DNA of 26,615 nt, taken from contig CAZQKX010000049.1 in assembly GCA_964594065.1 (NCBI GenBank), positions 1 through 26,615 of the forward strand. Reading direction: 5' to 3'. Shown one piece after another: positions 16,990 through 24,399 of this stretch. This DNA is from 4572-13 sp964594065 (GTDB taxonomy: Bacteria > Planctomycetota > Phycisphaerae > Sedimentisphaerales > Anaerohalosphaeraceae). Positions within the stretch are counted from its first letter, which is position 1; each line of letters begins with the position of its first letter. Under the pieces are notes generated by a model. It made no database searches, was not told where the DNA came from, and saw only the letters and a program-made list of their open reading frames with translations. Both the position numbers and the translations under genes were made by a program.

Positions 16990-18543
16990 TCACTTTTTAA
17001 CTTTTGATTCGCCGCCTGTTACTGTAGGGGTAAGATCAAAACCGGTCAACTTAAAAGCAAACGCATGTTCACACGGCGCTTTTTTCGGCATTTTAATTTT
17101 AAGATGTTTTTGATTATCAATTGAGAAATCTATTTTTTCCTTAGAGCCTAACATCTCAACGTTTGAATCCTGAGACGAATCAACTTTCAATGACTGAATT
17201 GTAATCGATTCAGTCGGCCAGTCCAGCACAATCGTATAGACTGTTTTGCCGTCTTTGGATTGCGTGAAACGAATATCCTGGGCAGTATACTGAACGGCTT
17301 TACGTTCACTGAATCCCCCGCTTTTTTTCATTTTAGAAGGCCCTTCGCCATAAATATCAAAGGTGCGAGTCGCATAGATGGCCTGGCCATTGACTTTAAG
17401 CCACTGTCCCAACCCCAACAACCGCTGCTTCGATTCTTCGGGGATTGTTCCATCCATTTTCGGATCCACATTCAGCAGCATACAGCCGTTCTTGGAAACA
17501 ATATCAACCAGCACATCGACAAGCTGGTTTACGCTTTTGTAGTCTGCGTTTTTAACATGGAACCACGGGCCTACGGCGGTATCGGTCAGCCACGCATAAT
17601 CCGTCTTTTTATCCAGACGCCCGCGTTCAAAATCGATAATACCCGTATGTTTGTGAATATCCCAGTGCTTGTGAGCAATACCAACCTGTTTGCCTTTGGC
17701 GGCGGCCCAGTTATAGTAATCAGCAAACATTTTCTTACGATATTCCGGGGTGATGCACTTGCGGAGTCCGAAGTCGAACCAGATCAAATCCGGCTCATAT
17801 TTTGTCACAACTTCATTAACCATTCCCAGCCAGGCGTCTAAATAACGCTGGGTGGGCTTTTCGCCTTCTTTGTGTACCTCGCCGTACAGCTCGATATTTT
17901 TTTCATCCGCCGCATCGTAATTATAGGAATAACGGTAATATCCCCATGCGTAAGCATGATGGAATGTTGTGATAAACTTCATACCGCGTGCCTTGATCGC
18001 CTTTTCCAGCTGGCCCGTAATATCCCGCCCGGGCCCTTTGTCCATACTGTTCCATGGATTGACCTTTGAATCCCACATGGCAAAATTGTCATGATGAATC
18101 GCTACCGGACCGGCAAATTTCGCGCCTGAAGCAGCAAAAATATCCGCCCACTGGTCCGCATCAAACTTTTCGGCTTTGAACAACGGAATAATATCCTTGT
18201 ATCCGAATTCCTTTTGGTCACCGAAATGTGCCTTGTGGGCTTCAAACAACGCGTCATCTAAGTGGGCCTCAAACACCATATCTTCTTTGTTGATTTCAAC
18301 CGGCTTTTCAATTTTGTTGTACATATGTTGGCCGTACCACTGAACACCGCCGATGCCAACCGTCTCACTGCCGACGGTAACCGGTCCCCAGTGAGTATAA
18401 ATGCCCAACTTTGCATCCTTAAACCATTCCGGTGTCTGGTAATGTTTGGACAGCGATTCCCAGTTCGGTTCATAGGGCCCAGAGGCAAATGAAAGGGAAA
18501 AAGACAAGGATAATAATAACAGGCAAAACCACTTGTTTCTCAT
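16990..18543 (-). CDS. GH29 alpha-L-fucosidase, secreted
   Basis: A 517-residue GH29 enzyme with a Sec signal peptide (residues 1-20, LLLLSLSFSLSFASG). Barrel motifs: WFKDAKLGIYTHWGPV (40-55), AIHHDNFAMWDSKVNPWNSM (148-167), FITTFHHAYAWGYY (190-203) and nucleophile D257 in DLIWFDFGLRK. The GH29 block IVSKNGCMLLNVDPKMDGTI and a C-terminal beta-domain follow. Unlike the lipoprotein paralogue it has no lipobox, so it is probably periplasmic or secreted. It is the first gene of the operon. The ATG has GGGAGA upstream, and a strong promoter lies about 140 bases upstream, leaving a leader of roughly 130 bases. The substrate is terminal alpha-L-fucose; linkage preference cannot be read. Confidence 0.92.
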   Translation of the reverse strand: MRNKWFCLLLLSLSFSLSFASGPYEPNWESLSKHYQTPEWFKDAKLGIYTHWGPVTVGSETVGIGGVQWYGQHMYNKIEKPVEINKEDMVFEAHLDDALFEAHKAHFGDQKEFGYKDIIPLFKAEKFDADQWADIFAASGAKFAGPVAIHHDNFAMWDSKVNPWNSMDKGPGRDITGQLEKAIKARGMKFITTFHHAYAWGYYRYSYNYDAADEKNIELYGEVHKEGEKPTQRYLDAWLGMVNEVVTKYEPDLIWFDFGLRKCITPEYRKKMFADYYNWAAAKGKQVGIAHKHWDIHKHTGIIDFERGRLDKKTDYAWLTDTAVGPWFHVKNADYKSVNQLVDVLVDIVSKNGCMLLNVDPKMDGTIPEESKQRLLGLGQWLKVNGQAIYATRTFDIYGEGPSKMKKSGGFSERKAVQYTAQDIRFTQSKDGKTVYTIVLDWPTESITIQSLKVDSSQDSNVEMLGSKEKIDFSIDNQKHLKIKMPKKAPCEHAFAFKLTGFDLTPTVTGGESKVKK

Positions 18544-18680
18544 TTTTAATCTCCCGATACGATTACGAACGCTACTTATTTACGATTTGCTGTGGTATAT
18601 ATTTGTACTTATACCCCGCCAGACCGCCTTAGCCATTAAGAAATCACTATTTATCACCAGGAATTATGTATAGATAGTTT

Positions 18681-18708
18681 ATTATAAAACAAATAAAACC
18701 CCTGTAAA
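18681..18708 (-). promoter_or_regulatory. Strong sigma-70-like promoter of the fucosidase operon
   Basis: On the minus strand TTTACA (18703-18708) and a perfect TATAAT (18681-18686) are separated by 16 bases. The predicted start is near 18674, giving an untranslated leader of about 130 bases before the ATG at 18543. The divergent regulator begins 58 bases on the other side of the -35 box. Confidence 0.6.
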
Positions 18709-18718
18709 GTGTCATTTG

Positions 18719-18737
18719 ATGCACGTTTTTATTGCAT
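18719..18737. promoter_or_regulatory. Dyad upstream of the -35, candidate XylR-type activator site
   Basis: ATGCA (18719-18723) and TGCAT (18733-18737) form an inverted repeat with nine bases between. The centre is about 54 bases upstream of the predicted fucosidase start, a position that suits an activator touching RNA polymerase, and 38 bases upstream of the regulator's own ATG. The half-sites are short, so this could be chance. Confidence 0.3.
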
Positions 18738-18765
18738 TTTCGGAACTTTTTGTTACATTAATCAT

Positions 18766-19914
18766 ATGGCTAAGCGAAAAAATGTATTAATGGCGTTGTC
18801 GTCGACTCACCATGGCTTTTTTAGGGGGATATCTCAATATGCCTGTCAGCACGGCTGGCATCTCAATTCATTTATGGCCTATTCCGGCAAAATTCCGCTT
18901 GGCTGGAGCGGTGATGGCATCATTTCTTATTGTGGATATCGTGATGAGTTGGCTGATTTTATTCGGGCCTCTTCGATTCCAAAAGTCGAATTGTCTTTGG
19001 GTCGGGATGATCTGGATGTGCCGAAAGTGGCTGGGGATAATCGCAGAATCGGTCAATTAGCAGCAGAACATTATCTCGGGCGGCATTTCACTCATTTTGC
19101 CTGGGCTCCTTACGCAGATGACCTGCCCAATCGCCTAAGGCTGGCAGGTTTCCAAGACACTTTAAAACAGCATAATTACAATGTAACCGTATTACCTACA
19201 GCCATGGCAGCAAGAGATCCATCTGCGACCATTGACTGGCTGGGCAGCAGGAAAAAATTAATTCAGGCACTCAAAAAAATGCCAAAGCCTTTCGCTGTAT
19301 TCGCCTATAATGATGGGGCAGGGGTAGAAGTGATTGACGCCTGCCTGGAAGCGGATCTGCTGGTACCCGAACAGGTCGCCGTATTAGGCGTGGATAACGA
19401 TCAAACGGTGTGCGAATCCGTTCCTGTTCAGCTATCCAGTGTGCAGTATGATTTAGATGAACTGGCCTACCAGGCAGCGGCGCTGCTGGATCGACTCATG
19501 GCCGGCCAGAGGCCGCCTGAACAAATGCCTCTTGTCCAGCCCCGGGGAATTTTCACCCGGCACAGTACAGATATTCTTGCAATGGACAACGTCGAAGTGG
19601 CCAAGGCTCTGCGATTTATCTGGAGCCATTATGCCGATCCCGCACTTTCCGCCGAATACGTTGCCGGTCAGACATCACTGACTTCAAGGGGGCTTCGTAA
19701 GGCATTTCAAAAAACACTGCATCGTTCCATTCACCAGGAGATCATGCGGGTACGAATGGAAAAAGTCACCGAACTGCTGAAAAACACAAACGATACAGTT
19801 GAAACGATCGCGGCCAAAACCGGCTTTGCCAGTGCCAACAACCTGTTCAGAGCATTCCGCAGAATCCATGGAACAAGCCCCGGCGATTTTCGAAAACTTC
19901 ACAAACTCAAATAA
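18766..19914 (+). CDS. XylR-type regulator: LacI-like sensor fused to AraC helix-turn-helix
   Basis: A 382-residue regulator from the chosen start. Residues about 5-260 form a periplasmic-binding-protein-like sensor (AVFAYNDGAGVEVIDACLEA, VPEQVAVLGVDND, CESVPVQLSSVQYD, all typical of XylR). Residues about 277-382 form an AraC double helix-turn-helix (ETIAAKTGFASANNLFRAFR, then HGTSPGDFRK). The ATG at 18766 begins MAKRKNVLMALSS, the normal family start; the 19 extra residues possible from a GTG at 18709 look unconserved and would overlap the promoter. No clear Shine-Dalgarno is seen at either start. XylR-type proteins are sugar-responsive activators. Being divergent from the fucosidase operon, its probable effector is a sugar from that pathway (inference). 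Confidence 0.9.
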   Translation: MAKRKNVLMALSSTHHGFFRGISQYACQHGWHLNSFMAYSGKIPLGWSGDGIISYCGYRDELADFIRASSIPKVELSLGRDDLDVPKVAGDNRRIGQLAAEHYLGRHFTHFAWAPYADDLPNRLRLAGFQDTLKQHNYNVTVLPTAMAARDPSATIDWLGSRKKLIQALKKMPKPFAVFAYNDGAGVEVIDACLEADLLVPEQVAVLGVDNDQTVCESVPVQLSSVQYDLDELAYQAAALLDRLMAGQRPPEQMPLVQPRGIFTRHSTDILAMDNVEVAKALRFIWSHYADPALSAEYVAGQTSLTSRGLRKAFQKTLHRSIHQEIMRVRMEKVTELLKNTNDTVETIAAKTGFASANNLFRAFRRIHGTSPGDFRKLHKLK

Positions 19915-20021
19915 TACTCATTAGTCTCAAGTAGCTCACCTATATCAATAAAAGCCAAAGGAGCAAAAGACGGTGTAATCGATGGAGATTCATAAGTCAG
20001 CATGCGTCTAAGCGGGAAAAT

Positions 20022-20180
20022 ATGCACTTCTGGGATGATGAATACAGGGATACTCAACATCTGATTGAATCAATCGGCGATAAAGGCTTTTTCTATGGGG
20101 CGTGTGATCCCAGTGTAGGACGTTCTGCCAGATCAGATTATACCGCAATTATCCAAAAAAGAAATAGAACGCAAAAATAA
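20022..20180 (+). pseudogene. Fragment of phage terminase large subunit, nuclease-domain part
   Basis: This frame reads HFWDDEYRDTQHLIE..., then FFYGACDPSVGRSARSDYTA and II. The DPS-x-G-x-S-x-x-S-DY-x-AI signature is that of the large-terminase RNase-H-like nuclease domain, where the Asp binds metal. Homology fades after TAII and the frame stops at 20178. The ATPase half is missing entirely. Its frame also reads open a little upstream of 20022. The C-terminal terminase piece at 20283-20435 lies in the same frame. Confidence 0.7.
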
Positions 20181-20283
20181 CCACGAAATCGCAGGCAATA
20201 TATTTTTTTCAAAGCCTATCGATACAGAAGAGTTATTGGCTCAAATAGAAAGTTTGCTATGTAATGCAACGACAGATCGCTGA
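20119..20283 (+). pseudogene. Fragment of a response-regulator receiver domain, C-terminal part
   Basis: In the next frame a run from about 20146 to the TGA at 20281-20283 reads LSKKEIERKNNHEIAGN, then IFFSKPIDTEELLAQIESLL. The SKPI block with the following helix is the end of a CheY-like receiver domain, where the Lys contacts the phosphorylation site. The phosphoacceptor Asp and everything before it are absent. It sits between the two terminase pieces, so the stretch is a junction of unrelated genes. Homology before 20146 in this frame is doubtful because that DNA fits terminase better. Confidence 0.6.
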
Positions 20284-20435
20284 TTGTTCAATTTCTGGTG
20301 TTGCGGCAATTGATCCAATTTCCGATGGCTAAGAATGATGATGGGCCTGATGCATTGGAAATGGCCGTTGAGATCGCTAGAAAATCAAGAATCCGAGTTG
20401 GAGGTTTGTCAACACTTCTACGAGAGCACGAATAA
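20283..20435 (+). pseudogene. Fragment of phage terminase large subunit, C-terminus
   Basis: This frame reads LRQLIQFPMAKNDDGPDALE, then MAVEIARKSRI, and stops at 20433. The FP-x-x-KNDDGPDALEMA block is the conserved end of the large-terminase nuclease domain, including a metal-binding Asp. In an intact terminase well over 100 residues usually separate the DPS motif and this block; here there are about 55 codons, partly from a response regulator. The fragment is therefore a relic. Confidence 0.7.
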
Positions 20436-20456
20436 TCAATAATATCGTCTAAATAG

Positions 20457-20555
20457 TCGAAGAGTTTGTTCCGTCTTGATGAATTACGAGAATGGTTTGC
20501 TTCTGACTGCCCGCCACGAGTAAAATGGCAAGCGATTAGAAAAAACTTAAGGTAA
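20457..20555 (+). pseudogene. Possible tail of an excisionase/AlpA-type small DNA-binding protein
   Basis: A short frame with a stop directly before it reads SLFRLDELREWFASDCPPRV, then KWQAIRKNLR. This resembles the end of small excisionase-like helix-turn-helix proteins carried by phages and integrative elements (an RLDELREW helix followed by an x-C-P motif). No start or N-terminal helix-turn-helix is present. The identification is tentative, but it fits the terminase pieces just upstream. Confidence 0.4.
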
Positions 20556-20726
20556 TTGCAGCGATAAAAATAGGCTTGCAAGCATTGGTATATTTTCTAA
20601 GCATTATGCCTGAAAGACACAAAAATAGAAAAGGCTATGACGAACGGATTTTCAGGCCGCATGTCCATATATAACCCCAGTATTTACAATGAGTTAAAAC
20701 GCGTTCTTTGTGTCAAAATGAGACTT

Positions 20727-20779
20727 ACAAGTGGATAGCAAGTGAATAACAAGTGGACCTAGGGGAGGCTTACAAGTGG
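20727..20779 (+). repeat. Cluster of ACAAGTGG direct repeats at 11-bp phasing
   Basis: ACAAGTGG occurs at 20727, 20749 and 20772, and the near copy GCAAGTGA at 20738. The first three units are exactly 11 bases apart and the last is 23 from the third, so all lie on nearly one face of the helix. Integrase arm sites, replication iterons and cooperative regulator sites look like this. With only four short units the function is open. Confidence 0.5.
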
Positions 20780-20830
20780 CGACTGACACCAAAATGACAC
20801 CGCTTGAGTTTACTGGCTCATTTAGAAATA

Positions 20831-20855
20831 ACCATCGGATACATGATCCGATGGT
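20831..20855 (-). terminator. Hairpin, possible terminator of the ubiquitin-like operon
   Basis: ACCATCGGAT (20831-20840) pairs perfectly with ATCCGATGGT (20846-20855) around a five-base loop. On the minus strand it is followed by TATTTCT, a weak U-tract, and lies about 180 bases after the E1 stop codon. A plus-strand role has no T-run to support it. Confidence 0.45.
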
Positions 20856-21034
20856 CCTTTGCAGGCACTTCATCCGGAGATTGCTTTTTAGAGGCTATCT
20901 GCTATTAAATCCAATTTCATGATAAAAAATTTCCAAAAGGTGCATTTTAAGCCAAATAACGCAGAGATGAAACTCCTGAAATTTGAACTTTTTGGTCTAT
21001 GTAGTGACAAAATGGAGACACGATTTTAGCTGTC

Positions 21035-23425
21035 TTATTCCTTTTTCTTTTTGTTTGTTGGGAGATTAAAAATCCAATTACATCTTTCCTGCGTTGGTTC
21101 CCCCGTTTGAAATAATCCCATGATTGAAACAATTAAAATGATAAAGGAAAAAAAGAATAGGACGAAGGGAGCTACTGCACAGCAGGTCATATCTGAAAAG
21201 AAAGTACAGCTTTTTATAAGCGCCCGGATATTGATAGCTCCAAACGATAAAACAGCAAAATATAAAAATGGTAATCCTGTAATTTGGAATAATGTTGCTA
21301 AAAACTTACTGGCCCATTTAGTTCCAATCTCATAAGTTTTTTGTGTCTCGTCCGGGATGGTTACATTATCTTTTCTACCTTTCATTATGTAGGTAGCAAG
21401 TTTCATGAATAAGTAATATGTTATTACAGGTATGATAGAGATTGCTGAATATTTTAGCCACCCTATAATTGTTATGTCCGCTTCCCAACTGTGCGTAATT
21501 ATTTTCCATGGCCCAGGTAGATTGTCAGCTTGTATCTCATATTTTAAAAATAAACTTATAAGGAATAATGAACAAAACATTCCCGTCAGATAAAGAAAAA
21601 ATGCAAAACAACAGGTCTGGGGAGTAGGAAAAGCCGGCACTTCAATTAATTGCCTTGGAGCCACAGGCTGAACAGGCGTTTTAGGAGATTGAGGAGGCTT
21701 TCTAACCTGTGGGCGGTTATGTACGGGCTTAGGTCTGGTATAGGGCCTGGGGCGTACGGGTGGACGACGTGGAATGTTGATCTGGCCTGCTGATTTCAAG
21801 AAAATTTTATTTAAATGAGGAGTGCGTATTTTCTGACGTTTTGTAAAGGCTTGGACATACTTTTCTGATTGACAAAAACATTTGTCGGAAGCCAAAATGT
21901 TAATTGCTGTCATTTTATTAACTTGGCGAAAACTATCTATCTGGACCACATTAGGTGAACCTTTGGGTAGATTCCACCCATAGACACGGCGTTTAACAAA
22001 ATCCGCAACCATAAGTACTGATGGGAGAAGACTGACAAAACTTATCGTTGCGGCAGGTAATGCCTTATTGGGAGAACCTTGGGTGCATACGTGAGCCAAT
22101 GCTTGATCTAACGTAAGGCCTGCATAACGGCTAATAAGTTTCTTTTTAATTGGATCGGGCTCTTGTTGAATTGCCTTGAGAACCAGCTTTCCATCGATTC
22201 TGCGATTGCCAATTTGCTGCAAACGTATTATCTCATTGACATTGATTTTTAATAAATGAGCCAATTGCTGTAGTATGTCAGGGTGGTCTACAGTTTCTTC
22301 CTTATATAAATCCAGTAAACACGCATTTTCGGGACGATCAAATTCGTGTACTGAAACCATGTAGCGTGACAAATCGGTACCACCATTAATGACTACGCTG
22401 GCCAATTCTTTTTGCAGTTTTCGACGAATGTTTCCGCTGTCCAGACAGCAGAAAACATAGCCAAGGCGATCGCGTGACATTTCAACAAAGCGCTCGAGCG
22501 GCATGCCGTAGGGAAAGGTGTGTGCCTTTTTATTCATCATTTTCATGAATAGTTGGGCGTGAATTACCTTAAGTTTGTTGATGTCTTTTGCAGGTTGAGA
22601 ACTCGTAAACAACCTTTCTTCATTGCTTAGTTCGATTTTGTCCGGATCAACAAAATCCAGTGAGAGCTCTGGATTGTCAAAACTTCCAAGAATATAGTTG
22701 CATGCACTACCGATGGCTCCAAGGCCAAAAATGCATGCGTGACCCAAACGATAGTTTGGGGGGATAGCTGGATTGTTGGCTTTAAGTTTATTGATTGAGA
22801 AGTCATAGCTTGAGACAACAGTTCGTTTTCGTAAAGGATTGATTTCAATATCAGAATCCTTGACCGGCAACCACAAGTGCTTAACGATCTCAGTAGCACC
22901 CAATGCGGCAGACAATATGGTTCCCAATGGATTTTTCGATGGAATTATTTTTTCTTGCTTACCAGTTGGGTTTATAAAAGCCAACCAATTATTCGAACCA
23001 ATAGTGATTGACTGCTTCGCTTTACTTGTCTGGTGACCGATAAATAAACCAAGATCATATATCGTCTGTTTTTCCGAGAAATCCCGGACAATATTTTCTT
23101 TTTGCAGATTCGCAATCGCTTTCATGAAATTCAACATTTGACATGAAACCGACTGACCTTCAAGCAGCAACGGGATACGGGGCAATGCTTTTATATAATC
23201 GGGGACATCCAAATAGATATTGGGGGCAAGTGATCCCAGCCGCGTCAAAATGTTTACAACAGTAGCAAGGCCGATTTGCCCTTGACGTGTTGTTGCTACA
23301 TCCCATGGAATGCCGATTACGATTGTTCGGTTGCGAAGTGCACTTTTGATCTTGGCTGTTTCTGTTCCCAAAGATTGATGTGCAAACAAGTCTGCTCTGC
23401 TTTGATTATTAATATTCCCTTTCAT
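21035..23425 (-). CDS. E1-like ubiquitin-activating enzyme (ThiF fold) with C-terminal membrane domain
   Basis: A 796-residue protein. Residues 30-190 look like a degenerate Rossmann adenylation domain (NPLGTILSAALGATEIVKHL, without the nucleotide loop). Residues 200-490 form an active ThiF/E1 domain: FGLGAIGS (GxGxxG, 234-239), FVDPDKIELSNEERL (D260, D262, S267, N268, R271) and CCLDSGNIRRK (D329, R334). C447 in HVCTQGSP precedes the last helix exactly where ThiF/MoeB have their reactive cysteine, so it is the best catalytic candidate; C369 (PENACLLDL) matches the first cysteine of the MoeB CxxC. A proline/arginine-rich linker (552-600) leads to about four membrane helices (605-627, 655-675, 705-728, 747-772). 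It should adenylate the partner Ubl and pass it to the E2. The ATG has GGAG at six bases. It is the last gene of the operon, 16 bases after the JAB gene. Confidence 0.88.
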   Translation of the reverse strand: MKGNINNQSRADLFAHQSLGTETAKIKSALRNRTIVIGIPWDVATTRQGQIGLATVVNILTRLGSLAPNIYLDVPDYIKALPRIPLLLEGQSVSCQMLNFMKAIANLQKENIVRDFSEKQTIYDLGLFIGHQTSKAKQSITIGSNNWLAFINPTGKQEKIIPSKNPLGTILSAALGATEIVKHLWLPVKDSDIEINPLRKRTVVSSYDFSINKLKANNPAIPPNYRLGHACIFGLGAIGSACNYILGSFDNPELSLDFVDPDKIELSNEERLFTSSQPAKDINKLKVIHAQLFMKMMNKKAHTFPYGMPLERFVEMSRDRLGYVFCCLDSGNIRRKLQKELASVVINGGTDLSRYMVSVHEFDRPENACLLDLYKEETVDHPDILQQLAHLLKINVNEIIRLQQIGNRRIDGKLVLKAIQQEPDPIKKKLISRYAGLTLDQALAHVCTQGSPNKALPAATISFVSLLPSVLMVADFVKRRVYGWNLPKGSPNVVQIDSFRQVNKMTAINILASDKCFCQSEKYVQAFTKRQKIRTPHLNKIFLKSAGQINIPRRPPVRPRPYTRPKPVHNRPQVRKPPQSPKTPVQPVAPRQLIEVPAFPTPQTCCFAFFLYLTGMFCSLFLISLFLKYEIQADNLPGPWKIITHSWEADITIIGWLKYSAISIIPVITYYLFMKLATYIMKGRKDNVTIPDETQKTYEIGTKWASKFLATLFQITGLPFLYFAVLSFGAINIRALIKSCTFFSDMTCCAVAPFVLFFFSFIILIVSIMGLFQTGEPTQERCNWIFNLPTNKKKKE

Positions 23426-23441
23426 GAAATCTCCATCGATG

Positions 23442-23966
23442 CTATAAAATAACCTGAGTATCCGGTATTATGTTAAAACGACGTTCAATTTCGGACTGAT
23501 CCAGCGGATACCAGTCGCCATTTGTCAGACGTTCATAAATACCAACACCATTTGTTAAAATATTTCTTAGGCCATATCTGCCAAAGCAAGGAACAACAAG
23601 AGAGAAAAGTCCCGGACTGTCAGAAAAGGCCCACTCGTCATCTGTCAATGAGTGAAATGCCCTTGCGGGGTGGCTGTGCACTTGAGCTAAAACAAGTTGG
23701 CCCCTCCGGCGAATAATGTCGAAACACCTGGCAGTGATGTCATTCGGCAATGTACACCCTCCGGAATGACTTTCCGTATAAGGTAAAACAACCGTCGTTA
23801 CCAAACCTGTTGATTTACCCACAATATAACCGGCCAGTAATGCCGCTTCCTCTCTTCGCTCAAGACCGGTATTGTAGAGATGTTGCTCTAAAGGTTTTAT
23901 GACTGATTCACAGAGTAATAATCCTTTAAGCCGATCAGGCCGATATTTTATCAATTTTGCGCACAT
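23442..23966 (-). CDS. JAB/JAMM isopeptidase (deubiquitinase-like)
   Basis: A 174-residue metalloprotease of the JAB/MPN family. The zinc motif is complete: E40 (or E39) in RREEAALLAGY, H97 and H99 in QVHSHPARAFHSLTDDE, S106 and D109. Six residues separate H99 and S106, where eukaryotic JAMM proteins usually have seven. Enzymes in equivalent operons trim the Ubl precursor to expose its C-terminal glycine or remove it from targets; both roles are inferred here. No signal peptide or membrane segment is present. The ATG comes one base after the E2 stop, with AAGGAAA inside the E2 end serving as ribosome site, so the genes are probably translationally coupled. Confidence 0.9.
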   Translation of the reverse strand: MCAKLIKYRPDRLKGLLLCESVIKPLEQHLYNTGLERREEAALLAGYIVGKSTGLVTTVVLPYTESHSGGCTLPNDITARCFDIIRRRGQLVLAQVHSHPARAFHSLTDDEWAFSDSPGLFSLVVPCFGRYGLRNILTNGVGIYERLTNGDWYPLDQSEIERRFNIIPDTQVIL

Positions 23967-23967
23967 T

Positions 23968-24399
23968 TTAACGTTTCCTTGGATTTAACCGAATTCTTTT
24001 TGCATGTCCCCTGCATAAGTTGATAACAATCTCTACTAATTCTGCCAGGCTATGATGAGACGGTGAAATCCCATGAGCTCTTTTGTAAGTTTCAGTTCCT
24101 GCCAGACACAGTTCCTGATAACCTGAGATGCCCGGGATTTTTATGGTTCCGGTTGGCCAGAATCGATTCTCATTTGTTGGTTTTTGAGTGTCCGGATTTA
24201 AAAAAGTCACACGGGGCAGTTTATCTGGATACCCCTGGCAACAGATTTGTGCCAACAGCGTTCGGCCATCCTCACACGGACATCCAATAAAAACCAGCCT
24301 TCCTCGATTCCAAATCCGTGTACTATAAAACATAGCGAATTCCTGACATCTTTTATAGTCTGCATTAAAATCGAATTGTGTTAACAACGGATCAGGCAT
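23968..24399 (-). CDS. E2-like ubiquitin-conjugating enzyme
   Basis: A 143-residue UBC-fold protein from the ATG chosen here. It shows the E2 strand signature YPDKLPRVTFLNPDT (57-71), equivalent to YPFxPPxVxFxxP in eukaryotic E2s, then RFWPTGTIKIPG, and C98 in YQELCLAGTETY at the place of the catalytic cysteine (compare nG-x-I-C-L). The C-terminal helix SLAELVEIVINLC follows. The classic HPN tripeptide is absent, as in other bacterial E2-like proteins. A TTG at 24438 would add 13 residues, but the ATG at 24399 has AGGA seven bases before it. Even so it overlaps the Ubl gene by 19 bases, which suggests translational coupling. It should take Ubl from the E1 and pass it to a lysine. A Cys-rich segment (GCPCEDG, ICCQG) near residues 39-55 is unexplained. 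Confidence 0.85.
   Translation of the reverse strand: MPDPLLTQFDFNADYKRCQEFAMFYSTRIWNRGRLVFIGCPCEDGRTLLAQICCQGYPDKLPRVTFLNPDTQKPTNENRFWPTGTIKIPGISGYQELCLAGTETYKRAHGISPSHHSLAELVEIVINLCRGHAKRIRLNPRKR

Larger units (their letters stand above)
20556..21034. other. Gene-free stretch downstream of the ubiquitin-like operon
   Basis: No intact gene on either strand. It contains a possible 22-codon ORF (20606-20674, plus strand, MPERHKNRKGYDERIFRP...), an 11-bp-phased repeat cluster and one strong hairpin, listed separately. The last 170 bases before the E1 gene end are AT-rich with no feature I can name. Confidence 0.4.

Noticed and set aside
20288..20581. 97-residue minus-strand ORF
   Set aside because: The plus strand of the same DNA carries the terminase C-terminal motif; the minus-strand translation has no recognisable feature.
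21035..23425. CBASS or plain sulfur-carrier (ThiF/MoeB) reading of the E1 gene
   Set aside because: No cyclase/effector genes are adjacent and the operon has separate E2, Ubl and JAB genes; thiamine or molybdopterin partners are absent.
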